A DNA stretch of 40,404 bases, from positions 1 to 40,404 of the forward strand of contig JAVBMQ010000017.1 of NCBI GenBank assembly GCA_031552335.1. Direction: 5' to 3'. Below the pieces are notes generated by a model. The model was not told where the DNA came from and ran no database searches. It saw nothing but the letters and a program-made list of their open reading frames with translations. The stretch is from JAISFI01 sp031552335 (GTDB lineage: Bacteria; Bacteroidota; Bacteroidia; Bacteroidales; Azobacteroidaceae). Shown here in pieces: positions 7,812 through 16,224 of this stretch (positions are counted from its first letter, which is position 1; each line of letters opens with the position of its first letter). A program made the position numbers and the translations under genes.

Positions 7812-9359
7812 TTACGATTGCTCGCTTAAATCAACTGCATAATACTTGGTTCGTCCGTTAGGATAAAACCCTTTTATAAATAACACTTTATCTTCGGAAG
7901 ATGTTTTGACAATCTTCTCAACCATGCTCTCCATCTCTTCCGGAGATGAGATTTTTTGTTCATTCACAAGCATGATGATATATCCTTTAGTGATGCCTGC
8001 CTCTTTGAACTTACCTGAACTTACACCTGCAACTTCTATGCCATAAGATACTCCGTATTGTTTTTTAGCAGCATCGCTTAATGGTTTGAATGCAGCTCCC
8101 AGCAACTCTGCAGCCGGAGTGTTTTTGATCACATTGGTATTTCCTTCCACATTTTTCAGAGGAACAGTAATAATCTTTGTATCACTTCCACGCTGTACGC
8201 TGACTTTTACCTTATCTCCCGGACGATAGCGGCTGATTTGTTCCTGTAATTCGCTTACACTCTTCACTTTCACATCATTTACTGCCGTAATGACATCACC
8301 TTCCTGAATTCCGGCCTCTTTGGCAGAACTTCTTTCGGCAAAACCGGCAACATAAGCGCCTTCAGTCACTTTCAATTTGGATGCAACATCAGGATTCGTT
8401 TCCTGCAGAGCAGAAATATTCTGGATAGTAACTCCCAAGATAGCCCGTTGAACTGCTCCAAATTGTTTAATATCAGCAACCACCTTGCTGGCAATACTGA
8501 TAGGTACGGCAAAGGAATATCCTGCAAAATTACCTGTTTCCGAATAAATGGCAGTGTTGATTCCGACCAACTCTCCTCTTGTATTGACCAATGCACCTCC
8601 ACTATTTCCCGGGTTGACGGCAGCATCTGTTTGAATAAAAGACTCTACTCTCATTTGCGGACCGTTATTATTACCCCTTGCTACAGGAAAAACATTTCCA
8701 CGTCCTTTGGCACTTACAATACCTGCAGTAACTGTAGAAGTCAGATTAAACGGATTACCTACGGCCAGTACCCATTCACCGACTTTCAGTTTGTCTGAAT
8801 CTCCAAAAGGTATAACCGGCAAATCTTTAGCATCAATTTTAATTAAAGCAATATCTGTTTCCGGATCTGCTCCTATTAATTTGGCATTGTATGACTTATT
8901 GTCATTCAATGTGACAGAAATTTCATTTGCTCCATCAATCACGTGGTTATTAGTAATGATATAACCATCAGTAGATATGATAACTCCGGATCCATAACCT
9001 GTTACCGGTTGCGGTTCGGGACGTTGGAATCCTCCTCCATTACCAGGACCAAAGAAAAATTCAAACGGATCAATAAAGTCACCGCCTCCTCTTGAACCGG
9101 AAGATACGTTAGTTGCTTTTATCGTAGATTTAATGTGTACAACAGCATGCACACTATTTTCTGCTGCAACTGTAAAATCAGGGACATCGCCGGTAGATCC
9201 AGTCAGTGCGGCATAACTTGCGGGTTGATTGAATACTCCGGAATGATTATTTACAGCATCATTTTTCTTATTCATGTAGGCATATGTGCCAACAGCAATT
9301 CCTGCACTAAAAATACCTACAAACATAAAAGCCATGATTAATTTCCAAACATTTTTCAT
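7812..9359 (-). CDS. degP: Periplasmic serine protease/chaperone DegP (HtrA, Do family)
   Basis: The 515-residue protein has an N-terminal signal or anchor segment (residues 7-29), a trypsin-like domain and two PDZ domains. The catalytic triad is His139 (TNNHVID), Asp169 (TDIALI) and Ser253 (NPGNSGGAL). PDZ1 spans about residues 305-400 and PDZ2 about 415-510. The Gly/Phe-rich stretch before the protease domain is usual in Bacteroidota homologues. It degrades or refolds misfolded envelope proteins. It has no close operon partner: rpoD lies 226 bases downstream with its own promoter. No exact -7 box is visible in the 297 bases upstream, which may mean control by an alternative sigma factor. 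Confidence 0.94.
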   Translation of the reverse strand: MKNVWKLIMAFMFVGIFSAGIAVGTYAYMNKKNDAVNNHSGVFNQPASYAALTGSTGDVPDFTVAAENSVHAVVHIKSTIKATNVSSGSRGGGDFIDPFEFFFGPGNGGGFQRPEPQPVTGYGSGVIISTDGYIITNNHVIDGANEISVTLNDNKSYNAKLIGADPETDIALIKIDAKDLPVIPFGDSDKLKVGEWVLAVGNPFNLTSTVTAGIVSAKGRGNVFPVARGNNNGPQMRVESFIQTDAAVNPGNSGGALVNTRGELVGINTAIYSETGNFAGYSFAVPISIASKVVADIKQFGAVQRAILGVTIQNISALQETNPDVASKLKVTEGAYVAGFAERSSAKEAGIQEGDVITAVNDVKVKSVSELQEQISRYRPGDKVKVSVQRGSDTKIITVPLKNVEGNTNVIKNTPAAELLGAAFKPLSDAAKKQYGVSYGIEVAGVSSGKFKEAGITKGYIIMLVNEQKISSPEEMESMVEKIVKTSSEDKVLFIKGFYPNGRTKYYAVDLSEQS

Positions 9360-9587
9360 AACATTCTATTTTAAAATTAGTATTGAATCAATTAATTTTC
9401 ATCTAATACACTAACAAATAACGTGCTAAAAAATGCTTTGTTTCTCCTATTTTAACACTTTTAACCGAGTTATGTACAGCTTAACGAGGATTAACAGCTT
9501 TCCAGTGGTCTTTATAAATCTGTTAACAATTGGAGATCTTTATCAGTATCCAAGATTTGATTCTTTGGCATCTAATTTTGGGACGCG

Positions 9588-9656
9588 AATCTGGACGAAT
9601 TAAACGAATAAAAAACGGCTTCGAATATGAATTTGAATTTGAATTTGAATTTTGAA
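9588..9656. repeat. GAATTT short tandem repeat preceded by an ACGCGAAT-type motif
   Basis: At 9622-9656 the unit GAATTT recurs about four times without interruption, followed by a TTTGAAC end that abuts the stop of the phosphopantetheinyl transferase gene. Just before it (about 9590-9620) is an ACGCGAATCTGGACGAATT stretch related to one arm of the inverted repeat at 33632-33654. The rest of the 297-base gap between the two minus-strand genes shows no ORF or RNA gene that I can support. Confidence 0.6.
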
Positions 9657-10292
9657 CTATTTGGCTTTGAGATGCGTAAATGTCAAAAGGAAGCCGGGAA
9701 ACACTTTATAATGAATAATAAAATGATGTTGTTTGATTGTTTTTGTTTCATATGCCGAAAAAGAAGATAGAGCACCCAGGTCAGGTTCAAAGGCATCAAT
9801 ATGAAGAGAGGTTTTAAAATCCACATCAGTTTCTCCTAAAGCCTTGAAAAGACTTTCTTTGGCAGACCAATGTAATAGTAAATGAACATCTTCATTGACC
9901 TGGGAAATACTGCGTTCTTCTTCTTCATTTAGAAATCGTGTTCTGATTTTCCTCACCCGTGATGAAAGATACTCTACATCAATTCCTACCGGAATCTCTT
10001 TATTTAATGCCGCAGCCACATAGCCTTTGGTATGGCTGATGCTAAGATAATATGAATGATCTGAAAGATAGGGGCTACCGGTTTCAGTATATAAAACTTC
10101 TTTTTCCTCTCCCAACATTTCTTTTAGTAGAAGCCTGACAGACAACCATTCTATTCTCCGGCTTTCTGTTTTTATCTTTTGGATGTAAGGAAGATATAAT
10201 TCTTTTTTATCCAACAGGGATAATAAATCTTCTGATGTCCCTCCTATCTCCCGGATCATCCAAAAAGTATTATCTGTTACATGAACATTCAT
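9657..10292 (-). CDS. 4'-phosphopantetheinyl transferase superfamily protein (Sfp-like)
   Basis: From the start chosen here the protein has 211 residues. It shows the two signature blocks of the superfamily: GIDVE at about residues 103-107, whose Asp and Glu bind magnesium, and WSAKES at about 142-147. SISHTKGYVAAAL precedes the first block, as in Sfp/AcpT enzymes. These enzymes move the phosphopantetheine arm of CoA onto an acyl or peptidyl carrier protein in the cytoplasm. An in-frame ATG at 10361 would give 23 more residues, but an exact -7 box (TATCTTTG) lies at 10319-10326, between the two starts, so the 10292 ATG is preferred. No carrier-protein or synthase gene is adjacent, so the target is unknown. 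Confidence 0.88.
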   Translation of the reverse strand: MNVHVTDNTFWMIREIGGTSEDLLSLLDKKELYLPYIQKIKTESRRIEWLSVRLLLKEMLGEEKEVLYTETGSPYLSDHSYYLSISHTKGYVAAALNKEIPVGIDVEYLSSRVRKIRTRFLNEEEERSISQVNEDVHLLLHWSAKESLFKALGETDVDFKTSLHIDAFEPDLGALSSFSAYETKTIKQHHFIIHYKVFPGFLLTFTHLKAK

Positions 10293-10318
10293 ATCATTCA
10301 AATTTGCCTCAAAAACAA

Positions 10319-10326
10319 CAAAGATA
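10319..10326 (-). promoter_or_regulatory. -7 promoter box for the phosphopantetheinyl transferase gene
   Basis: TATCTTTG on the minus strand is an exact TAnnTTTG match, 27 bases upstream of the ATG at 10292. It supports that start over the longer one. It lies back to back with the mdh promoter on the other strand. No clear -33 box is visible. Confidence 0.55.
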
Positions 10327-10402
10327 AACAAACGTTTTGAGTAATGATTTTTATCTGTCAAAAATAATTACGGAAATTTTTCTCTATTTAAACCTGAGGT
10401 TG

Positions 10403-10410
10403 TATCTTTG
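10403..10410 (+). promoter_or_regulatory. -7 promoter box for mdh
   Basis: TATCTTTG on the plus strand matches TAnnTTTG and lies 52 bases upstream of the mdh start. A T-rich stretch about 20 bases upstream (TTTTTC, ending at 10382) is a weak -33 candidate. Confidence 0.65.
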
Positions 10411-10462
10411 CATCTTCTTTCGTGAGTTCAATAAAACAATAATAATTTTTAAACGTACAACA

Positions 10463-11404
10463 ATGGCAAAAGTAACAGTAGTAGGCGCCGGAAACGTAGG
10501 TGCTACATGCGCAAATGTATTGGCTTTCAACAAAATAGCCGATGAAGTAGTAATGCTTGACGTAAAAGAAGGTGTTGCTGAAGGAAAAGCAATGGACATG
10601 ATGCAAACAGCACAAACTTTAGGTTTTGAGACCAATATTGTTGGTGTAACAAATGATTATGCAAAAACAGCCAATTCTGATGTAGTTGTCATTACTTCCG
10701 GAATTCCCCGTAAACCGGGTATGACTCGTGAAGAATTGATCGGGGTGAATGCAAACATTGTTAAAAGTGTTGCAGAAAGCATCCTGAAATATTCTCCGAA
10801 TACCATTATCGTTGTAATCTCCAACCCGATGGATACCATGACTTACCTGACTTTGAAAGCTACCGGTCTTCCTAAAAATCGTGTAATCGGTATGGGTGGC
10901 ACTCTGGATAGTTCCCGTTTCAAATATTACCTGAGTAAGGCTTTGAATGTAAATCCTGCACAAGTTGAAGGTAATGTTATCGGCGGACACGGAGATACTA
11001 CCATGATTCCTCTGAAACGTTTGGCTACTTACAATGGAGTACCTGTAAGCGCTTCTTTAGATGCTGCTACTTTAGACAAAGTGGTTGCCGACACAATGGT
11101 AGGAGGCGCTACTTTGACCGGATTATTAGGAACTTCTGCATGGTATGCACCGGGAGCTGCCGGAGCATATGTTGTAGAATCCATCATTCGTGATTATAAA
11201 AGAATGATTCCTTCTTGCGTATATCTGGAAGGTGAATACGGACAAAAAGACATTTGCATTGGTGTTCCTGCTATCTTAGGCCGCAATGGTGTAGAAAAAG
11301 TCCTTGATTTCGACTTAAATGCAGAAGAAAAAGCATTATTCGAAAAAAGCGCTGATGCTGTTCGCAAAACAAATGATGTTTTGAAAGAAATCAACGCGCT
11401 TTAA
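10463..11404 (+). CDS. mdh: Malate dehydrogenase (NAD-dependent, LDH-like)
   Basis: A 313-residue enzyme starting at MAKVTVVGAGNVGAT, with the NAD-binding Rossmann loop GAGNVGAT at residues 8-15. Substrate-binding arginines lie in GIPRKPGMTREE (Arg83, Arg89) and near SRF (Arg152). The catalytic His176 is in GGHGDTT, and its partner Asp149 is in TLDSSR. It interconverts malate and oxaloacetate; in propionate- and succinate-forming Bacteroidales it runs mainly toward malate in the reductive branch. The frame is open further upstream, but the ATG at 10463 is the standard family start and follows the -7 box at 10403. The stop leads directly into a paired heptamer repeat shared with the convergent gene. 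Confidence 0.96.
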   Translation: MAKVTVVGAGNVGATCANVLAFNKIADEVVMLDVKEGVAEGKAMDMMQTAQTLGFETNIVGVTNDYAKTANSDVVVITSGIPRKPGMTREELIGVNANIVKSVAESILKYSPNTIIVVISNPMDTMTYLTLKATGLPKNRVIGMGGTLDSSRFKYYLSKALNVNPAQVEGNVIGGHGDTTMIPLKRLATYNGVPVSASLDAATLDKVVADTMVGGATLTGLLGTSAWYAPGAAGAYVVESIIRDYKRMIPSCVYLEGEYGQKDICIGVPAILGRNGVEKVLDFDLNAEEKALFEKSADAVRKTNDVLKEINAL

Positions 11405-11405
11405 G

Positions 11406-11492
11406 AATTTTGAATTTTGAATTTTGAATTTTGAATTATTTTACCAGCATCCGCCTTTTAATTCAAAATTCAAAATTCAAAATTTATAATTC
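11406..11492. repeat. Paired AATTTTG heptamer inverted repeat between convergent genes
   Basis: The left arm (11406-11440) repeats TTTTGAA with a period of seven bases, and the right arm (11457-11492) repeats TTCAAAA. About 25 bases are perfectly complementary, separated by a short non-repeat spacer centred on CCAGCATCCGCC. The element fills the gap between the mdh stop and the stop of the convergent secreted-protein gene. As RNA it would form a long AU-rich hairpin on either strand and may act as a two-way terminator, which is an inference. Confidence 0.75.
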
Positions 11493-11497
11493 AACCA

Positions 11498-14400
11498 CTA
11501 TCTTTTCACAATCTTGAATACTTCTCCCCTCACCAATACAAGATATACTCCCGGTTTGAGCGAATTCACATCTATTCTTTCATTATCTGAAAGTATTGTT
11601 TTTTGAAGAAGATTTTTTCCGGTCAGATCTATTACTTTGATGGATTCTCCTCTGGACTGTTCGACCTTAAAGTATTCAGAGACAACTGTCGGATAGATCC
11701 GGCACATTTCCTTTGTAACACTTTCTATGGACACTGGTGGTAATGTATCATTAGGTCTGTTGAAGGTTGCAGGTTGAATGTACCAGTCATCACTAGCATC
11801 CGGGACTCTCGCATAACTAAAATCAGTAGTAAGTGCCTGAAAAGCAACAGAATCAACAGTAACCAAATCACCAAGATAATTATACTTTGAAAGGATAAGG
11901 TTTTCTCCATCCTTACTCAGACTGAAGCCAACATGCAAAACACCTTGTTCCGGTTGCCCGTCTGCCCAGATGATAATTCTATCCTTGGCCGGGATAAGGG
12001 TCTTTGTAGTGTCTGTATCCGGAATCTGACACAATTGTTTGTTATTAGGTTTATCTGATATATACCAACCGGCTATATTTACATCTTTATCACCGGCATT
12101 ATATAGTTCAATATAATCATCATATTCATCATATTCATCCGGATCTTTACTGTTTGTGGCCACCAACTCATTGATAACAACCCGCATATCTTTATCCGGA
12201 TCTTCTTCAAACAATGTCTCATAAACAGCCTTCAGCTTGATGTTTGATGTCAATGTGGCAGTATAAACCGGTTCGGTTATCACGTCAGAAGCTCCATCCG
12301 GAGATTCACAAGACAGTTCCACATTAAAAATCAGGTCAGAACTGACTAAATCACATTGATGCACCTCAACAGCTATCAGATTATCTCCTTCTTTTAATAA
12401 ATTTTTAGGCACATCAAATGTTCCATACACCCCATTATTATAGGTAGTGGAGAATGTAGCATATGTAATTACACCGGATGGCATATTAACCCGTCCGATT
12501 TCGGTTCCGTTCACATAAACAACAGCCCCGTCATCAACATAAATACTCAAAGAAAAGTTGTTTTTATTACCCAAATTCTTAAGAGATATATTTTTTCTGA
12601 AATAAGCCGCAGTATATCTATTCTGGCCATTCGGTCCGTAACTCATTGTTGTCACTTCACCTTTATTTCCATAACCCAATTGTGTTTTTCCGCTCTTCCA
12701 GGAAGTATCATCATATGAACCATATTTCCATTGCAGATCATTAAGGTCACCAATATCAGAATATCTCCACTCACTGCCATACGGAATAATTGTCTCTCCT
12801 GCGGATGTTTTCAATAATTCCCAATGTTTGAAAGAGTAACCTGGAACTGGTGTTGCCTGTATATTAACTGTACGATTATTAAATGATTTCAACTGAATAT
12901 AAGGGTCTACAATTTTTTCCGAATTGAACGCATACGAAGCTTTCGGATTATCAGAACTGATTTCGATAGTTCTTGTTGATGCTGAACTTAAGAACTTATT
13001 ACTAATATATCCTAGCATATTAGTCGAACGTCTGCTTGAGAATGTCCTCATGATATTCAAATCAGAATCAAAGCTACGACTTGATCCCCATTTGGATTTA
13101 TGATATACAATTTCTGTTGAAATTCTTGAAGCAAGGCTATCCAATATATGATCAGCCCTTTGGGTTTCAAAAGTAGAAGAAAGATGAATGCAATAACGGT
13201 CAATCAGTTTGTTTTTGAAATCAGCATTTTGCAACAACGCTTTCATTATTTTCCGGGTAATATTTTCTTTAGTGATACCACTATCGTTGAAATCAAGCAC
13301 ATAAGTTAATGTATTGTGATTATAGTTATTGGAATCATACAATCCATATCCAAAATCAGTATCATGCATAATCCATCTCCACTTACCATCTTCAATCTTC
13401 TTCCATGCTTTCATATTGTTATGCGGCCAATCAGTATTTCCAAAAAACATTTCAGCCATCATATAATCAAGGAAATTATCCACATCCATTACTTCACAGG
13501 CTTTTTCATAATTTGCCTGGACAGATAGATTCATACCGGTAAGATAATTCACTAATTTCAAATATTCGGCATCTGTTGGCATATCAAAAGCTTCTACAAT
13601 ATGAATATCTTCTTCTTTCAATCCGTAATTTGAATAAATCAAATCTTTGTTACTTCTTTCCCGTAAGTTTTGAATGCCATAATAAGTACCATTGATAAAA
13701 CAAACGGCCGGCTCATAAGCCATATAATCGATATCCATTCTTCCGGAAATCAGAGAAGCCATGTATGCATCCCGCATCATTGAATAACTAAAATCATTTC
13801 CGGAGTTCCGGAAAAGGATACTTTTATACTTTTGATTAGGTTTAGTTGCTTTGAATATATCATAATCCAATTTATTATTGGAAAATTTTTTCTTTGAATT
13901 TAATACTAATGATTTCAACCCGTTCATCCGGGACCAACCACCGGAAATGCGGATATCCAGTTCCTGATTCAGATGAGCTACATTGTCAGTACCATATAAT
14001 TCGATATTCGCCGGACGATCCCAATCCTGATTCCAGTTGGCCGGAGAATCCATTCCATTTCCCGTAATGCCATTTGTGCCCTTCACATATATGCCGATTG
14101 TATTGTCTGAAAGATTAGCTGGCGTAGTAACAATAGAGACTACCGGCAATTTAAAATCACGTTCCTTGATAAAATAAGTAGTCGAAACTATTTCACTGGG
14201 AATTCTTCCTGCAGAAAAGCATTTGGCACGAACCGGTGTAGTACGCGTTAACGATATGGAACTGCCATTTGTATAACGAGTTGAATTACGGGTCGGTTCT
14301 GAACCATTCATTGTATAATATATCGTATCTCCTGTAGCCGGAGTATTAAACTTAATACTTAATGCAACGGAATAAAATCCTCCCGGAGTGGTAAAAACAG

Positions 14401-14899
14401 GATTGGAAGAACGTTGAGATACAGTAGCTTTATTGTCATTACTTGCTCCCGGACTATAATCTTCAAAGAAAACCCAATCGTCTCTTCCGTCTACTGCCCT
14501 TCCATAGGATACATTTCTGTGTTGTTTCGGATAAATTACCTTATCAACAACCTGGGAAGAAGCAGACATCAGATACAACTGTCCTCCATCTGGCTCCAAT
14601 TTAAAAGAGGCATGTCCGGTACGATCCTCTCTTTCAAACCACAAGACACAGTAAGCTTTCGGGGCTATAAGTTTGGAAGAAGGACGCCATTTCTTCGGTT
14701 GGCTTAAATCATCTGTAAAATAAAAATTAGATAAATTGCAGGATATTTCGGAAACATTATAAATTTCTACCCACATACTGTAGTTATAGGCATCATCCAT
14801 TACTGCCGAAACATTCTTCGGCATAATTTCATTGATAACCAACTGTGCTTTTCCGTAAAATGGTAATAAGATTAAAAGTAAAACAAAATTTTTCTTCAT
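11498..14899 (-). CDS. Secreted CotH-kinase/lamin-tail-domain protein with T9SS sorting tail
   Basis: A 1133-residue exported protein. Domains in order: signal peptide (1-18, ending GKAQ); a lamin tail domain (about 19-150); a chitobiase/hexosaminidase C-terminal-like domain (about 165-245, IYYTMNGSEPTRNS); a CotH protein-kinase-like domain (about 255-590) with the D-x-D motif at Asp513/Asp515 in HDTDFGYG; a carbohydrate-binding-like beta sandwich (about 705-865); a second lamin tail domain (about 905-1045); and a type IX secretion C-terminal domain (about 1065-1133, with SLKPGVYLV). CotH domains elsewhere phosphorylate proteins, but the substrate here is unknown. The tail predicts export by T9SS and surface attachment or release. 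The gene stands alone, with a heptamer inverted repeat at its 3' end. Confidence 0.85.
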   Translation of the reverse strand: MKKNFVLLLILLPFYGKAQLVINEIMPKNVSAVMDDAYNYSMWVEIYNVSEISCNLSNFYFTDDLSQPKKWRPSSKLIAPKAYCVLWFEREDRTGHASFKLEPDGGQLYLMSASSQVVDKVIYPKQHRNVSYGRAVDGRDDWVFFEDYSPGASNDNKATVSQRSSNPVFTTPGGFYSVALSIKFNTPATGDTIYYTMNGSEPTRNSTRYTNGSSISLTRTTPVRAKCFSAGRIPSEIVSTTYFIKERDFKLPVVSIVTTPANLSDNTIGIYVKGTNGITGNGMDSPANWNQDWDRPANIELYGTDNVAHLNQELDIRISGGWSRMNGLKSLVLNSKKKFSNNKLDYDIFKATKPNQKYKSILFRNSGNDFSYSMMRDAYMASLISGRMDIDYMAYEPAVCFINGTYYGIQNLRERSNKDLIYSNYGLKEEDIHIVEAFDMPTDAEYLKLVNYLTGMNLSVQANYEKACEVMDVDNFLDYMMAEMFFGNTDWPHNNMKAWKKIEDGKWRWIMHDTDFGYGLYDSNNYNHNTLTYVLDFNDSGITKENITRKIMKALLQNADFKNKLIDRYCIHLSSTFETQRADHILDSLASRISTEIVYHKSKWGSSRSFDSDLNIMRTFSSRRSTNMLGYISNKFLSSASTRTIEISSDNPKASYAFNSEKIVDPYIQLKSFNNRTVNIQATPVPGYSFKHWELLKTSAGETIIPYGSEWRYSDIGDLNDLQWKYGSYDDTSWKSGKTQLGYGNKGEVTTMSYGPNGQNRYTAAYFRKNISLKNLGNKNNFSLSIYVDDGAVVYVNGTEIGRVNMPSGVITYATFSTTYNNGVYGTFDVPKNLLKEGDNLIAVEVHQCDLVSSDLIFNVELSCESPDGASDVITEPVYTATLTSNIKLKAVYETLFEEDPDKDMRVVINELVATNSKDPDEYDEYDDYIELYNAGDKDVNIAGWYISDKPNNKQLCQIPDTDTTKTLIPAKDRIIIWADGQPEQGVLHVGFSLSKDGENLILSKYNYLGDLVTVDSVAFQALTTDFSYARVPDASDDWYIQPATFNRPNDTLPPVSIESVTKEMCRIYPTVVSEYFKVEQSRGESIKVIDLTGKNLLQKTILSDNERIDVNSLKPGVYLVLVRGEVFKIVKR

Positions 14900-14902
14900 T
14901 AT

Positions 14903-15046
14903 TTATTCTATTTCAATATCCAATATAAAATCTCCGGTATAATCATCACCTTGCATATTGCTACCGGCAACAATCAGCTTCCACCAACCATCTTCATTCA
15001 AATCGTATGCCAAAGTCAATCCAAAAGGTCCGTCTGCAATCAAAAT
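14903..15046 (-). pseudogene. Orphan C-terminal coding fragment
   Basis: On the minus strand a frame of 47 codons without ATG ends at TAA 14903-14905 and is preceded directly by a stop at 15047-15049. Its translation has real-protein character (LTLAYDLNEDGWWKLIVAG, then an acidic beta-rich end FILDIEIE). It looks like the last strands of a secreted beta-sandwich protein. It lies immediately upstream of the CotH-family gene, as the end of a former upstream operon partner would. I do not recognise the family. It may be a remnant left after a deletion that placed the efflux operon here. Confidence 0.4.
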
Positions 15047-15159
15047 TTAGAACTTACAAAGTTAAGGAAGATTCTGACACATACAACAAGTTTTGGGCAT
15101 TTGACAAAACTAAATATATCCTATTATGTTATAATATTAAAAAAGCAAACAAAATCTAT

Positions 15160-16224
15160 ATGAAACATGCATATTTACTCCTGTTTTTTTGCACGTTCCT
15201 GGTATTGATCTCTTGCAAAAAAAGTACTCCGGAAAAAATAATCCGTCCTGTAAAAACGATGACAATAGGTGCAAATACTCTTCAGGGAAAAACCTTTCCG
15301 GGATATGCTGAAGCTGAAGAATATGCATATGTCAATTTCCGTGTAGGAGGCATGTTGCAAGTATTGAATGCCGATGAAGGACAGGATATAAAGAAAGGAC
15401 AGCTGATTGCCTCTTTAGATGCTAAAGATTATCAATTACAAGTCGCTTCTACTAAAGCCGCCTATCAACAAACCGCTTCCCAATTGGAGCGTTACAAAAA
15501 CTTATATACCAGGAATGCTATATCCAAACAGGAATATGAGATGACTCAGGCGCTATATGAAAATACTCAGGCGGCATATAATAAAGCTTCGAATGACTTA
15601 CAATACACCCGGCTTATTGCCCCTTTCAATGGTTATGTGGAAAAAAAATATGTGGAAAATTTCCAACAGGTAGCTGCCGGAGAACGTATTATTAAACTCG
15701 TAAATCCCAACCGTTTACAATTTCGTTTCATACTTCCTGAAAATAATATTTTACTGATAAAAGACAGTATTCAATACAGTATCGCCATGGATATTGACCC
15801 GGAACATTTCTATCAGGCTACCGTAAAAGAAATTGTATCTGCATCTGTCGGTGGTTCAGGAATCCCTGTTATCCTGAAAATCAACGATCCGTCATTTGAT
15901 GCAAAAAAAATGAAAGTCATGCCGGGATATGCTTGTTTTGTAAAAATAAAATCAACTGCAGTCAGCAATCTTGATATTTCAATTCCTTTATCATGCATAT
16001 ACAATGACCCTGACAGCAAACGGTCTTTTGTGTGGAAAGTAGACAGTCAAACTTCTACTGTACATTTATCGCCTGTACAAACGGGAGACATGAGTGCCGC
16101 TCAAAATATCATAATTTTGTCTGGTCTGCAAGAAGGAGATATCATCGTGACAGCCGGAGTTTCCATGTTAGCAGAAGGAGAAACAGTAAAAATAATTCAA
16201 GAAGCACAACATGAATCTCGCTAA
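15160..16224 (+). CDS. RND efflux periplasmic adaptor (membrane fusion protein), lipoprotein
   Basis: A 354-residue protein with a lipoprotein signal ending in LISC at Cys19, so it is lipid-anchored. It then has the adaptor pattern: a barrel-sandwich half with FRVGGMLQVLNADEGQDIKKGQLIASLD, an alpha-helical hairpin (about residues 95-140, with QLERYKNLYTRNAISKQEYE), the returning half with APFNGYVEKKYVENFQQVAAGE, a beta-barrel domain, and a membrane-proximal end with GLQEGDIIVTAGVSMLAEGE. It links the inner-membrane RND pump to TolC. The frame extends upstream, but the ATG at 15160 begins a proper lipoprotein signal. The last 14 bases overlap the permease gene. A TTGACA at 15101 and AT-rich stretches follow, but no consensus -7 box is present. 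Confidence 0.92.
   Translation: MKHAYLLLFFCTFLVLISCKKSTPEKIIRPVKTMTIGANTLQGKTFPGYAEAEEYAYVNFRVGGMLQVLNADEGQDIKKGQLIASLDAKDYQLQVASTKAAYQQTASQLERYKNLYTRNAISKQEYEMTQALYENTQAAYNKASNDLQYTRLIAPFNGYVEKKYVENFQQVAAGERIIKLVNPNRLQFRFILPENNILLIKDSIQYSIAMDIDPEHFYQATVKEIVSASVGGSGIPVILKINDPSFDAKKMKVMPGYACFVKIKSTAVSNLDISIPLSCIYNDPDSKRSFVWKVDSQTSTVHLSPVQTGDMSAAQNIIILSGLQEGDIIVTAGVSMLAEGETVKIIQEAQHESR

Noticed and set aside
10293..10361. Longer start for the phosphopantetheinyl transferase
   Set aside because: An exact -7 box lies between the two ATGs, and the extra residues lack conservation-like character.
10337..10462. N-terminal extension of malate dehydrogenase
   Set aside because: The frame is open, but it contains the -7 promoter box, and the family start MAKVTVVGAG is at 10463.
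15101..15135. Sigma70-like promoter TTGACA...TATAAT for the efflux operon
   Set aside because: The spacing is 23 bases, or 15 to another AT-rich hexamer, and Bacteroidota sigma factors use a different -7 box. AT-rich DNA easily gives such matches.
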